A DNA stretch of 64,000 bases from Litomosoides sigmodontis (lineage: Eukaryota; Nematoda; Chromadorea; Rhabditida; Onchocercidae): the NCBI GenBank assembly GCA_963070105.1, contig OY718805.1, positions 4,708,001 through 4,772,000 on the forward strand, written 5' to 3'. A model generated the notes under the pieces. That model was not told where the DNA came from. It searched no databases and was given only the letters and a program-made list of their open reading frames with translations. A program made the position numbers and the translations under genes. Below are positions 1 to 14,128 of the stretch, one piece after another. Each line of letters starts with the position of its first letter. Within the stretch, counting starts at the first letter, position 1.

Positions 1-25
1 ACCAGAAAATTTCAAACAGGACTAC

Positions 26-2989
<2,964 letters not shown>

Positions 2990-3669
2990 CTGAAAGGAAA
3001 GAACGCAAATTAGAACGTGATGCTTGAAGAAAATGACTTAAATAGAGACTAACTTATTCATTAGTGGATAACGAACATAAACTCGATACTCACACTTATC
3101 ACACATTTAACTTATCCCTTCTTCTAAGTACCGCACAACTACCAATCCACCAATCCGTTCTGCGAAAACTACGAACAATAAGACAGTCTTCTGTCTTCGA
3201 TCATTCCCCCACTGCTCCTCCTCACCACAAACCAAACAACATCCCTGACGCCTGTGTCCCAAACTCATATCGAGCAGGTCTGGTCACCCAATTTCCCACC
3301 CTCCAGAAACACGTCCCCGGTTGATAACCGTCGGCTGGAATGCAACGGCATTGTACCAACCATGTGCTCTGCTCCTCCTATGCATGCTGTATGGTTTTTC
3401 TTTTCCATTTTCAAAGAATCCATCAGTTTGCTTGAAATTTTTTTCTGCAAAATCCAGACATTTGGAAGTAACGGAGAAATGATAAGGAATGATGAGATCC
3501 GATAAGTTATCTGTTGATTAGCCGTGGAAATTGTTGACGTGATCACAATCAAAATGTATTGTTGATGTGCTTCATCCTATGGTTAATGGACATGGCAGGT
3601 GGTTATCGAGATGGAAACTGACAAAAATCAATAAATCATTTAATACTACAAACAATCGCATATTTAATT

Positions 3670-6600
3670 TCATTGCTGCTCATTCTTCACTTCACTTTTA
3701 TCATCGCCTTCATCGCTCTCGTCGTCGCTCTCGTCGTCGTCATTGCGTTCAGCGTTCTTTAAAGGACCTGTAATTCGTATTGCTGTATGAGTTGTCCCGA
3801 AGAACTCCAATAAGCTATGCCTTAATTGTATTTCAATAGCATGCAGTATGAAGAAATCGGATAATGGCTTTGTTAAGAGGGACGTTGTTTCCCTTGACTT
3901 TTTTCCACTTTCCAGCAATCCATGCTTCTCCATCCCTTCCGCTTGACTTATTTTATGATCAGCTAGGATAGGTAAGAATGATGCGCGAACAGCTGAGCAG
4001 AAACAACATGTGAAATCTCTTTAATAATAATTACTTGTACTCTGAAACTCACCTCCTGCTTCAGGCACCATAGATGGTTGAAAAAATGACAGAAACCATT
4101 CGCTAGACTTTTGAATTTCTGAAATACCAAGCCTCTTGCAATTATTTCGTATTTTTAAATAAAAATTAACTTTTCGTTTAATTTAGAGTGACCAAAATTA
4201 CGAATCATTAATTTGTTCGTAATGGTGAGAAATTAGAAACTCCGAAGGAAGTGTACCCGATTTTGCTTGATTCATTGCACCGGTAAGATCTTGTATTTTT
4301 TTACCAACCTAAAAGAAAGTTTTCGTATGTTTAGAGCTGGAATTGAAAGCACTATTAAAGTAGAAATATAAACTTTCATTATATTTAAATCGATTATATC
4401 AAGCGTATCGCAACATTATATTTGCACTTTGTTCCTAACTTGCTTCATGTATAGTATTTGTGAAATGATTTACTGCTTGCTGTTAGACAGGGACAATTAC
4501 TTTTTTAAAGTTCAATCCTCAATTAGAAAATGAAAAGTTGATGGAACGCACTGAACTTAATTATTTTTATTGCACTTTACCAGTTTATCGAAATTAGCCA
4601 CACAGGTAACTAAACTGAACATGTCACAATATCTGTGTCTGGTTATGATGCTTTCAAGTACAAGAACGACCAAAAAAGTGGTCATTTTGTATGAGAAGCT
4701 TATAAAAGCAGGTGTTTTCCTACCATAAAACGGTGAAAATTTGTCTTACGAGTTTAGTGGCTTGAACTGCATTTTCAAGAGCGGTCTCAGGAAGGTCAAG
4801 AGTAGTACTGCTTGCTGCCGTCAAACTGTCTTTCACCATTTCCTTTCCTTAATTTCATATTTATGCAGATCTGGTTAAGATGCCAAAGGTTTTTGAATGA
4901 AATAGGAATGGAAGTTTGCATTTTGGATGTGAAAGAACATAACTAGATACCTTTAGAAGCAACCTGAATTGTGCCTTCTGCAATTTGCAGTCCTTTAGAG
5001 ACAGCATCTTGCGTCATTTTTGCACCAATTACTACACCAAGTCCCGCAAGCTCCTTGCCACGATTGGTGACATCTAAGGTCATTCTTGCAGCGTCAGATG
5101 TCATTTTTGTTCCGATCGCTGCACCTCGTTCCGCAAGTTCTTTTCCGCGAACTGCAGCATCTAAAGTCATTTTTGCGGCGTCAGACGTCATTTTTGTTCC
5201 GATCGCTGCACCTCGTTCCGCAAGTTCTTTTCCGCGAACTGCAGCATCTAAAGTCATTTTTGCGGCGTCAGACGTCATTTTTGTTCCGATTGCTGCACCT
5301 CGTTCTGCAAGCTCTTTTCCGCGAACTGCAGCGTCTAAAGTCATTTTTGCGGCATCATACGTCATTTGTGCACTAACGGAAGCACCAATTTCCGCCAATT
5401 CTTTACCGCGTGCAGCTGTTTCGTAAGTGAGTGCAGCGCCGCGGTATGCCATCTGTTTGGAATAACGATAGGTATGGCCAACCGCAGCTTGCATGTACTG
5501 CAAGTTATCACTCGCAACTGAAAATAATATGGAATTGACGGAAATCAATAAAGAGAATCTGTTTTTCACAAAATAGACGATTCTCTAAAATCGTACGAAT
5601 TGTTTCTTCAATATTTTTTTTCATTCTCCTCCTTGTATCATTTTCATACGCTTACCTAGAATTCCTTCCGTTGCCAACTTGTAAGCGTCAATTAGTCCTT
5701 TGCTAATTCGATCAGCGTAGAAGCTGGCATCAGTCATTAAATCAGCTAGATAATTTGATTTTTTAGCTATAAGTGCATCAAGAAGTTTTGTTTTCGCAGA
5801 ATCTCGATCTTTTAGGAATGTGTCCAATTCTTCCTTGTTATCATAAAATTCATGTGCGCGACACAAAATTTTGTCAAGTGCTGTATCCAACGTTGCAAGA
5901 ACCTGTCAATTAATCAGCAATTTATATTTTTATTATTAATAGGAGTCAAATTTCAATAACCCTCTCAGGAGAAGCGGTCGAGAGTTAAATCATAAAAATT
6001 TAATTCGTTACTTTTTAAGCAGAAACAGAAGCATTAGCATTCAACTCCTCAATTATTCTCACTACCAATCCGTGTAGCAATCGTTCTCTTAATTTTTACT
6101 TGCATCAACAGTTTATAAAGTACCTTTTCACTTAATGGTATTTTTCGACTGAAATAATCTCTTAAAATAGTAGCTTCTTCTGGTGTGAGTACTTTACCGA
6201 GGACGTGATTAGATGTTAGTGCGTCCACTATTCTTTTTGCAATCTCTGATATAACGACCTGAATAGACAAATGATATATGAATTTACTGTTTACGTCATT
6301 ATATTTGGGATTACTGATATTCAGCATTAATTAATTCGCTGATGAATATTTTAGCATAGAACCTTAAGTTTCAATTGAATTGTTCATTGCTCGGTCAAAA
6401 ATTTCATAGTAATGACCAATTCAAATCACTCAACTTTAATTATTTCCGATTAAAACAGATTACCTTTAAAATGATGAAATTATGAAAAAAAGAAACCTCT
6501 TTTTCATCTTTAATCTGATCTTCTATTGAGGACTGATCTTTTTTCTCTATTTCAATCAACTTTTTAGCAATATCTTCTCCTGAATTCGTGATTCCTATTA

Positions 6601-8943
6601 ATTAATTGGTTTCCTCTTATACATTACTTTAATGTACTGATTTCTATAGGAGCAAGTCGAAGAAAGTGATTTACTATAGTTAAATACTAATTCAAGTATC
6701 GATTAAATTTATTCAAAAAATATGTCGAAAATATTTGACCTATGACGTCTTTATTTACTTTATTGGATTCTGTTAATAAATCAGTAGCCAATGATTGAAG
6801 AAGATTGGTGTCCAGTACGATTTCGTCATCCATCTTTTCAAATATCGATTGGTCTTTTTTTGTCATTTCGATCGGTTTTAGCAGCAAATTAACATCAGAT
6901 TTGCTTTGTGGATATCCCTCTAGATTACAGCAGTTAACATTAACTAAATGTTAAAAATACAAAAAGGAATCAAAGCGATATTAATGCGTTGGAGTGCTCC
7001 CACTAATTCTTCTAGACTTCTGAAAATAGATGTTCGAAAACGTCTAAAATGCACAACGTTGCTGCTTACCTAAAGGAATATTTTCTGGCAATGATTCTGC
7101 TTTAACCCGTGACTGAAAAAATATCATTTCTTCATAATTTTAATTTGATAGTCCTAAATTCTATTTTATAGAATCCGTGAATGTTTAGCGTTTATTCATT
7201 GTCCCTTTTGTAACCTCTTACAGTTCAATTTTATGTTTTTTAAAAATTTTGTTTTTGAACTTTCAAAAAAGAAAGATGCAAAAAGCAAGCTTAGTGTGAT
7301 ACAATTATGCAAAAAGCAAGCTTAGTGTGATGAAAATTCAAATTGATCAAAAAAAATTGATAGATTTTTCAAGCGTCCATAAATTCAGTAATAGCTGATC
7401 TCTTCCTATGCTCATTCTTTGCCCTAAGAGGTTTCTTTTTAGATATTAAAAAAAAAATTGACCAATTGATGTTATTGAGTACGTGAAAGTCGAATACCTT
7501 ATCTGAACTGGATTTTGCTGTCTCCAACTGTAATTCACGTTCGCCTGAAATTTCTATTAATTTTTCACGTCCCAGTGCTAATTCTTTCTCCCTTACGCTT
7601 GCACGCAGTACTTTCGTGTCCTTGTTTTTCTCCACGCTTTTTGTCTTCTCGCATTTCATTCCTCCAATTTTCTTATCCCTTATACCCTTTTTTTTTTCAT
7701 CTTTCAATACTTTCATCCCTCCCCGGTCTTTTTCGTTTTCCTCTTTTTTCTTCTTTTGCCTTCCATTCTTCTGCTTTCTTCCACGTTCCTCTTCTTTGAC
7801 TTCCGTCTGTGGTCGAGATTCGACGTTCTTCATCTTGTCACTCTTCTTAACGACAGGTGAAATCTTTCCAGAACTTCTCGCTTTCGATTTTGTCATTTTC
7901 TTCGGTTGTGCTAGCAGTGGGGATGCTTCTGATTTCTTTGCAAATTCCTTTCTTAAAGAAGCTGACCTTCCTTGATTAACTTCCTTTACTTTGCTTGAAC
8001 TCTTCGAGCAGCTCGGTCGTGAGAACGTACTTGTGCTTCCTGATGTATGGCCAGTTGCACTTCGTGATATATTTGCACTTTTTCGTTCTTTCTTCCTGCA
8101 GTAAAACCAAGAGAGAGTAACCGAACGGTAACAAGGATGGCGTTATTATTAATCTGAATTGTCGAACATCATTATCTCAGTATGTTCATAAAGATTTTCA
8201 ATGATTTGATATCTCCGAACTCACTAATTGGTTTTGAAATTTCTGAAATAAACTTTCTAAAATCGTCCGCCTCCGCCCGCATATTTCAATGACCTTTAAA
8301 TGTTAGGACTTACGAAAAGTGGAATATCCAGCAGTAAATCATATATATATTTAGTCGAAAACAGAAATTATAGGGTGTGGACTGCTTTTTAGTTTATTTT
8401 TGTCAAATCACTTGAAAATTTTTTAAATTAATAAACCCAAATATGAAAAGTACTGTAAATCAAAAATGCAAGGACCAGTTAGCCTCCAATTTCGCTTGCA
8501 AATGCAAATGAAAATTAAATCAGAGGAGAATGGACCGTGCACAACTTGTTGAAATCATTTAGTCGATAAACAGTATGAACTTTAGATAACATATTTACAG
8601 AAAACTTTGCTTGTCAATAACCTCTTGTTTGGTGATGCTGTATTTATCTGAAACAATTATAATCGAACAGTGAAACTGAGAACATGGAAATTTTGTGTTA
8701 GCCTTAAGGAAGCAATGGAAAGATACGGATTTCGCACAATTCTTAAGACTTCCTGATAAAATGTTGGAAATTTAAAACACTAACGGTAGCTGAACTGGAA
8801 CGTTCTTTCACCGAAAACAGCCTGAAAATGGCTGCAACTAAGAGATTACTTGTAGCCAAGTTATGTACCAATTTCCCCTCAAGCAACATGCAGTTGAACA
8901 ACTGCGTCGCACGCGAGAATGCATAAAATTCAACTATTGACAT
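3670..8943 (-). CDS. Lys/Ser-rich protein with 29-residue helical tandem repeats, function unknown
   Basis: Thirteen exons join in phase: 8785-8943, 8622-8647, 7498-8095, 7070-7112, 6740-6919, 6497-6579, 6100-6258, 5656-5902, 4951-5517, 4750-4847, 4257-4308, 4053-4118 and 3670-3992. The product is about 866 residues. After a Ser-rich stretch comes a Lys/Glu-rich segment (about residues 60-260), then predicted helical acidic/basic segments. Exon 4951-5517 encodes a run of 29-residue repeats built around DAAVRGKELAERGAAIGTKM, amphipathic and hendecad-like (11+11+7). The C-terminus is strongly acidic (NDDDESDDESDEGDD). Such repeats recall lipid-surface or LEA-like helices, but I recognise no family and infer no function. 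The first exon and the 26-nt exon rest on splice-phase fit only. The donor ending the 52-nt exon (TCGG/GTACAC) is weak, and the acceptor before 4847 is AAG rather than CAG. Confidence 0.72.
5053..5413 (-). repeat. 87-bp coding tandem repeat
   Basis: About four units of 87 bp lie head to tail inside one exon of the 3670-8943 gene. The two central units are almost identical in DNA; the outer ones have drifted. Each unit encodes 29 residues, so the frame is preserved whatever the copy number. Confidence 0.85.
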
Positions 8944-9409
8944 TTATTTACTTGAATTTTTTTAATTCAGAAAAAAGGTTGCAAGAAAGGACAGTCTGAG
9001 AAATATAATAAATCATTCTTCTTATGAATCATACTTCAATTTATGAAGCGTTTGATTTTATCGCATAGCTGAAAACTTCTGTAACATCAAAATAGTTAAG
9101 AATGTACTGGAAAGCACTAAACAATCAGCCTCTTTATAAATTTAAGAGTGTCCTTTCCTTAGCTTTACGTTTTTCTCAAAAGACAGACCCTTTATTTTTC
9201 TCAACATTTATCGGACTAATTTCCACATTGACCTTTTCGAACACTTCCTCTTCGTCGTGGGCGTCACATGGAGCAAAAAGAGCACTGAATTTTATTTATT
9301 ATATCCAACTGTTTCAGGTATTTTCCTGCATTAGTCAAAGATAGTGTCAAAGCAGAGTAATATATATTTCCATAAGTAATCAGATATACACATATTTCCG
9401 TAAGTAATC

Positions 9410-9481
<72 letters not shown>

Positions 9482-10061
9482 TTATCTATACTTCTTTTGA
9501 TTTATCAACGTCAATATCAAAATTTAAGCTGTAGTCAAGAAACATGAAAACTTGAAATATTTCAATGAGAGTACATTTGAGGCGTGATACCAGCACTAAT
9601 TCTTATTTGTGTTCGGCCACTGAAATTAATCAAAAATGATCAACCAATTTGGCAGCAGAGTAAACTTAACAATGTAATATTTTTATCTTCAAACTATACG
9701 ACCATATAACATCATTTGTATTACTTTATTTTCATATATATTTAAAAAATGCTGATCATGAACCAACGATTAAATTCAGTAATATAAATAATCTATGGAA
9801 CATCGTAATTAATATTGACTCTTACTCGACGTAAATATGTTGCGCATAAAATCTTTGAAAATTAAAAATAGGGAACTTCTAGGGATTGAAAAATCAATTT
9901 TATTCAATTCATACGTTATGGTTGAAAATTTGCTTTGCCTTCTTTTAAAACGAGCTCGTAAAGTTTTCAACTCATTCTCTGTCAAACCTTTCTTTTCCTC
10001 TAAAAAAGTTACTTTATGAAATTTAGCTTCGTGATGAAAATGGCTTGATTAACAGGAGTTA
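8944..10061. other. Gene-free stretch
   Basis: No convincing exon was seen apart from the TATC microsatellite. It contains the 5' flank of the minus-strand repeat-protein gene and the 5' flank of the small plus-strand gene. A short duplicated sequence around TAAGTAATCA occurs at about 9366-9411. Confidence 0.5.
9411..9489. repeat. (TATC)n microsatellite
   Basis: About 19 units of the tetranucleotide TATC, interrupted by single TATT variants at each end. It lies in the gene-free stretch between the 3670-8943 gene and the small ORF at 10062. Confidence 0.95.
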
Positions 10062-10346
10062 ATGCCTTCATGGACATCAGTACAAATATTTGAACGCTTG
10101 TGTCACATTTACAAAACATATGAATCGAAATCCATAAGTCACCTGACATCATCGATAGCCAAACTGCTCAACAAAAGTACTAACGGAAACATAACCGCAG
10201 CTCAGCTCTTTTCAATTACTGGTAAGGGATGCAAATTTTTAAATGTGATAATTTTGCATAAGATAAATGAACGTATCCATCAACTGAAACAATTAGAGGG
10301 AAGAGAAAAAGAGAAGAAAGACGATAAACAAGAAGACAATAAATAG
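10062..10346 (+). CDS. Small 69-residue protein, unrecognised
   Basis: Two exons, 10062-10221 and 10297-10346, join in phase across a 75-bp intron (ACTG/GTAAGG ... CAATTAG/AGGG). The ATG lies 6 bases after a good acceptor (TTAACAG), which suits spliced-leader trans-splicing. The product begins MPSWTSVQIFERLCHIYKTY, continues as a helical Ser/Asn-rich stretch, and ends in a highly charged EGREKEKKDDKQEDNK tail. No signal peptide or known domain is visible. It could instead be the terminal part of a longer gene whose upstream exons I did not find, or a chance ORF. Confidence 0.42.
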   Translation: MPSWTSVQIFERLCHIYKTYESKSISHLTSSIAKLLNKSTNGNITAAQLFSITGKGCKFLNVIILHKINERIHQLKQLEGREKEKKDDKQEDNK

Positions 10347-11059
10347 GTGAATGAAGAAACAGGTGTGTTAAGTGAAACAAGGCCAATTGGACCGTCTTGT
10401 AGTGGATAAATAACTCAATATTGTAAATGTTTAAGGTATAAGCAGACACGGATATCTGCAAGTTCATAGTCCAAGGATACCTTCTATTGCATAACGTCCC
10501 AACCAATGCGTGACACCACAGGTACTTTGCAACGATGAGAATTGGATTGAATGCTTACATGAATTAATTGGTAGGCGTATTTCTTACAGAGTGTGGGTGG
10601 GGAGGGGTGTTAAAGTTTGAGACTAATCTGTTGTCATCCTCTTGCAGCTGTTTTATTCCTTTTGCTCATTAACTTACCCTTTTTATATTAATCTGATACT
10701 TTGCTTGTCACTGTCCAAACGTCAGTGTTTTATTTGAGCTTCCTATGAGGAGAGTTCAAATCATGTTTCACTAAATCCTCTGAGACTTTTCTGCCGAAAG
10801 AGCTAATGGTTATGCTATGTAGAGTGTAGTACTTGGAAAATGTACGCTTTATGATCAGTTGATTAATTAATTCGACGCTTTCAAAGTGTTATCCTAAAAT
10901 ATCTGTAGTGGTTTACATTCCTCGGGGACCTTCCACTGCTTGAGTAAACCTGCACAGCTACATCAGAAGTGTTGAAGAATGGAAACACTTTTGGTGTAAA
11001 TTTTATTTACTATTCGAATTGTACATTCCTTTATCATGAAGTGGATTTTTATAGGAGCA
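10347..11059. other. Intergenic stretch
   Basis: No exon-like sequence was found. It leads into the spliced-leader-type acceptor (TTTTTATAG, AG at 11053-11054) that begins the SREK1-like gene. Confidence 0.5.
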
Positions 11060-14000
11060 ATGGGTGCCGATGAACCACGATTTCGTGTACTACATGTTAG
11101 CAATATTTCGATGACAGCAACACGTGAACAGATATATCAGCTTTTTGCTTTTATTGGAAGGATTGATGAATTTAAGGTCAGACCTCATGGAATTGAACTA
11201 ATTATTAGCTTAAGTCTTCTATAAGGAGAAGTTATTTGTTCTAGGTGCTCTATGTTGTATGTGTTCCTAGCCTCTGCTTCCGCCTTCATAATATGATCTC
11301 ACTTTTATCGATACCTGATTCAGCAGGCGGATGGAAAAGATGGTGGGGACGAAGAGTGCTTTGTTGTTTAACTTGTACTTGTTCCCACTTATTTCTAAAG
11401 GGAATTACTCAAAGATAAGAAGTTTATCGTGGATAGTAACATTCTTTACTACTTGTTCATTAATTATTGAATTCGTTCAGATTTACCCTTCTGATAATCA
11501 TCCACAGTTATCGACATTTACTCAGAAATTTGCGTACGTTAAATTTGAAGATCAGAAATCAGTCGAGGTGGCGCAGCATTTGACGAATACTGTCTTTATC
11601 GACCGCGCTCTTGTTTGTATTCCATCGATATCAGGTTTCTATCCAAATTTATAACTTTTTGGTCATTTGTCCGTTTATAGCTGAAACTGATCAGAAATTA
11701 GTGTGTTGTGTAGTGTGCAATTTTCATGCTGTAAATAGTTTTCGCTGATACATGAATCGTCTTGTTCGTCCTATACCCATGCGTGGTCTATTTGTTAAAG
11801 TACTCAAAAGCTCTCATGATCTAACCATAGTTATTTGAAGTGTATAAAGATTTGATCAACTCTCCAATAAAGTTGATTAAAAATTTAGTGTAAGAAAGTG
11901 TTTATAGATGCAATACCGGATGAAGATACAGCATTGAAAACAGGTGGGCCAGCGTGGCCAGGACAACGCCAGTTGCCACCAAATGTTGTTAATCAAATCC
12001 AGGATTTGGGAGACGGGCAACAAACGGTTATTTCATTTTTAATTATATCAAATTAATGAATTAAAATCGGTTTTTTAGGTCACAGCTGACGAAATGGGAG
12101 AAGAGAAGGTAAAGGTAAGAGATTTGAGGATGAAACAGCCCTTCCCAGTTCACCTGTATTTTAAATTTGACCGCAATGATGATAGGAAAATGGACCTTAA
12201 GCTATAATATGTGTTTCATTTGTTTCAGCTTTTTCGATTACAGATCGCCGTTGAAACGCTTATTGCCGTTTGTCGCTTAAGATCTCTAACTTAGTTATCA
12301 ATTAAGATACTAGATGGTCGGTTTTATCAAGTGATAGATAGTGTGAGATCTTCTGAGATTTAAATCGATATAATTGGTGAATTGAACTAAACTGATGGGT
12401 AGGCATTTGCAATCCATCAACAATCCTTGTTGTGATACTTTATTAATCATCTAGTTTTGCTATTATGTTCTTAGGTAATTAGTGTCAATTCTGTTGTCTA
12501 TCCCATTACATGCGTTTCCGCTGATTTGAGAGAAGCTGTAACTTTTTGAAGGTTCGAAAAAAGTCCAGAATAACGGAGAAACATCGCATTTTGCTGGATG
12601 GAATTCTTTGGCCGTTATTTCTGGAACCATGTCCGTGGAGACTGCTTTAACAGAAAAATTCATCAGCAGCTGTCTTATAACTTTATTTAAATTTCTGTTT
12701 CAGTAAATTGGTATAGAGTGATTGAATTGTGAAATCATGTACATCCACATATTCCAATACAGATTGTGCAATACCGAAATCGGAATTTGGTGGGTCCTCC
12801 GTGGCATCTCAGCACCAAGACGGCCCTTGTTCTGAGAATACATGTGTCTCTATTTTTGAGAGGAAAACCAAGTTTTGCCTGCAGCTCATAACATTCGTCC
12901 ATGTCAAACAATTGTTTTTTATTGACTGGTATAACGCGGTTTAATGCAACACATGCAAAATGAAAAATTTCGTAACTGAGTTCAAGAAAAGCAATTGTTT
13001 GAGATACACCATTACGAGCTGATGAAATTCAGAAAACATAGTCCCTAATCTTTGCTTACAATTTTCTAAATTTCCATGCTATTTTCAGTTGCTTACAGTG
13101 GACCCAACATTGGCGGCACTTGGTTTACCACCGTACCCAACGCTGAGTGCAAATACAGAAGCTTCAAAAGTAGAAGAAATCCGTCGCACCGTGTATGTTG
13201 GCAATATACCGAAGGACTGTGTTGGCGAAGAAGTAATGAAGTTTTTCAACGACAACATTGGTGAAGTAAGTTTATTTATGTAACTTTTTTTCTAAAAACA
13301 ATAGTTGTTTTGTGCAAATTTTTTTGAATCAAAAATCAAGCAGTGGCTGTATCGTTTGGTGAATGTTCATCATGAGATTCTTTTATTCGATATAAGATTG
13401 TACATAGCGACTTAGTCGTTTTGAAGAATTATTCTACAGCGGTCGGTAGTAATTAGTAAGGGAAAACAAAGTCGCGTCGTCCCTTAGAATTAATATCTCA
13501 AATTTTATCTATTAATAAAATAGGTTAGGGAAAATTTCTCGGTGATGGAAAATTTTACGGAGCTTTATAAATTCTATCAACATTTATTTGTTTTGGTTCC
13601 TTTGCTTTTCCAAATGTATATAGAATTTACTTCTTTCCATCTCTTTATAACTGCGTAAATCACTACACTGTAATAGGCGAAGTTTATACAGAACGATAGA
13701 AGCCACACGTAATACATTTTTCCTGAAAACGTTGTTAAAAGCTTGTAAAGTAGTTACTGTTATTAGCAGAATACCAAAAAAGATTTTTTACGTATAAAAT
13801 GAAAATATACCTCCGCCTACTATGTGAATAACTGCTAAACGCGTCTCTTTTATACCATGTCTGAAATTTGAAAAAAAGTTTCGAATCTATACACAATTGA
13901 TCGATTCCCTTGCTTTCAGTGACTTTAAAAGTAATGTGTTTAATTTAATTGTAACTTTTTACCCCAGTAGTAACGCAGTAGTATGTAGTTCATTCCAGTT

Positions 14001-14068
14001 GCGCCCAAGTTTGGACGTTTTACCCTTTATTACTTTGTTCTCATACATATAGTAATATATATATATAC

Positions 14069-14128
<60 letters not shown>

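Noticed and set aside
3265..3552. Minus-strand ORF upstream of CARM1
   Set aside because: Considered as its missing 5' exon, but no donor gives the required phase 0 join to 2989.
4971..5426. Plus-strand ORF of 151 codons
   Set aside because: Antisense shadow of the 87-bp coding repeat in the minus-strand gene.
7515..7975. Plus-strand ORFs rich in Phe/Ser/Leu
   Set aside because: Shadows of the Lys/Glu-rich minus-strand exon 7498-8095.
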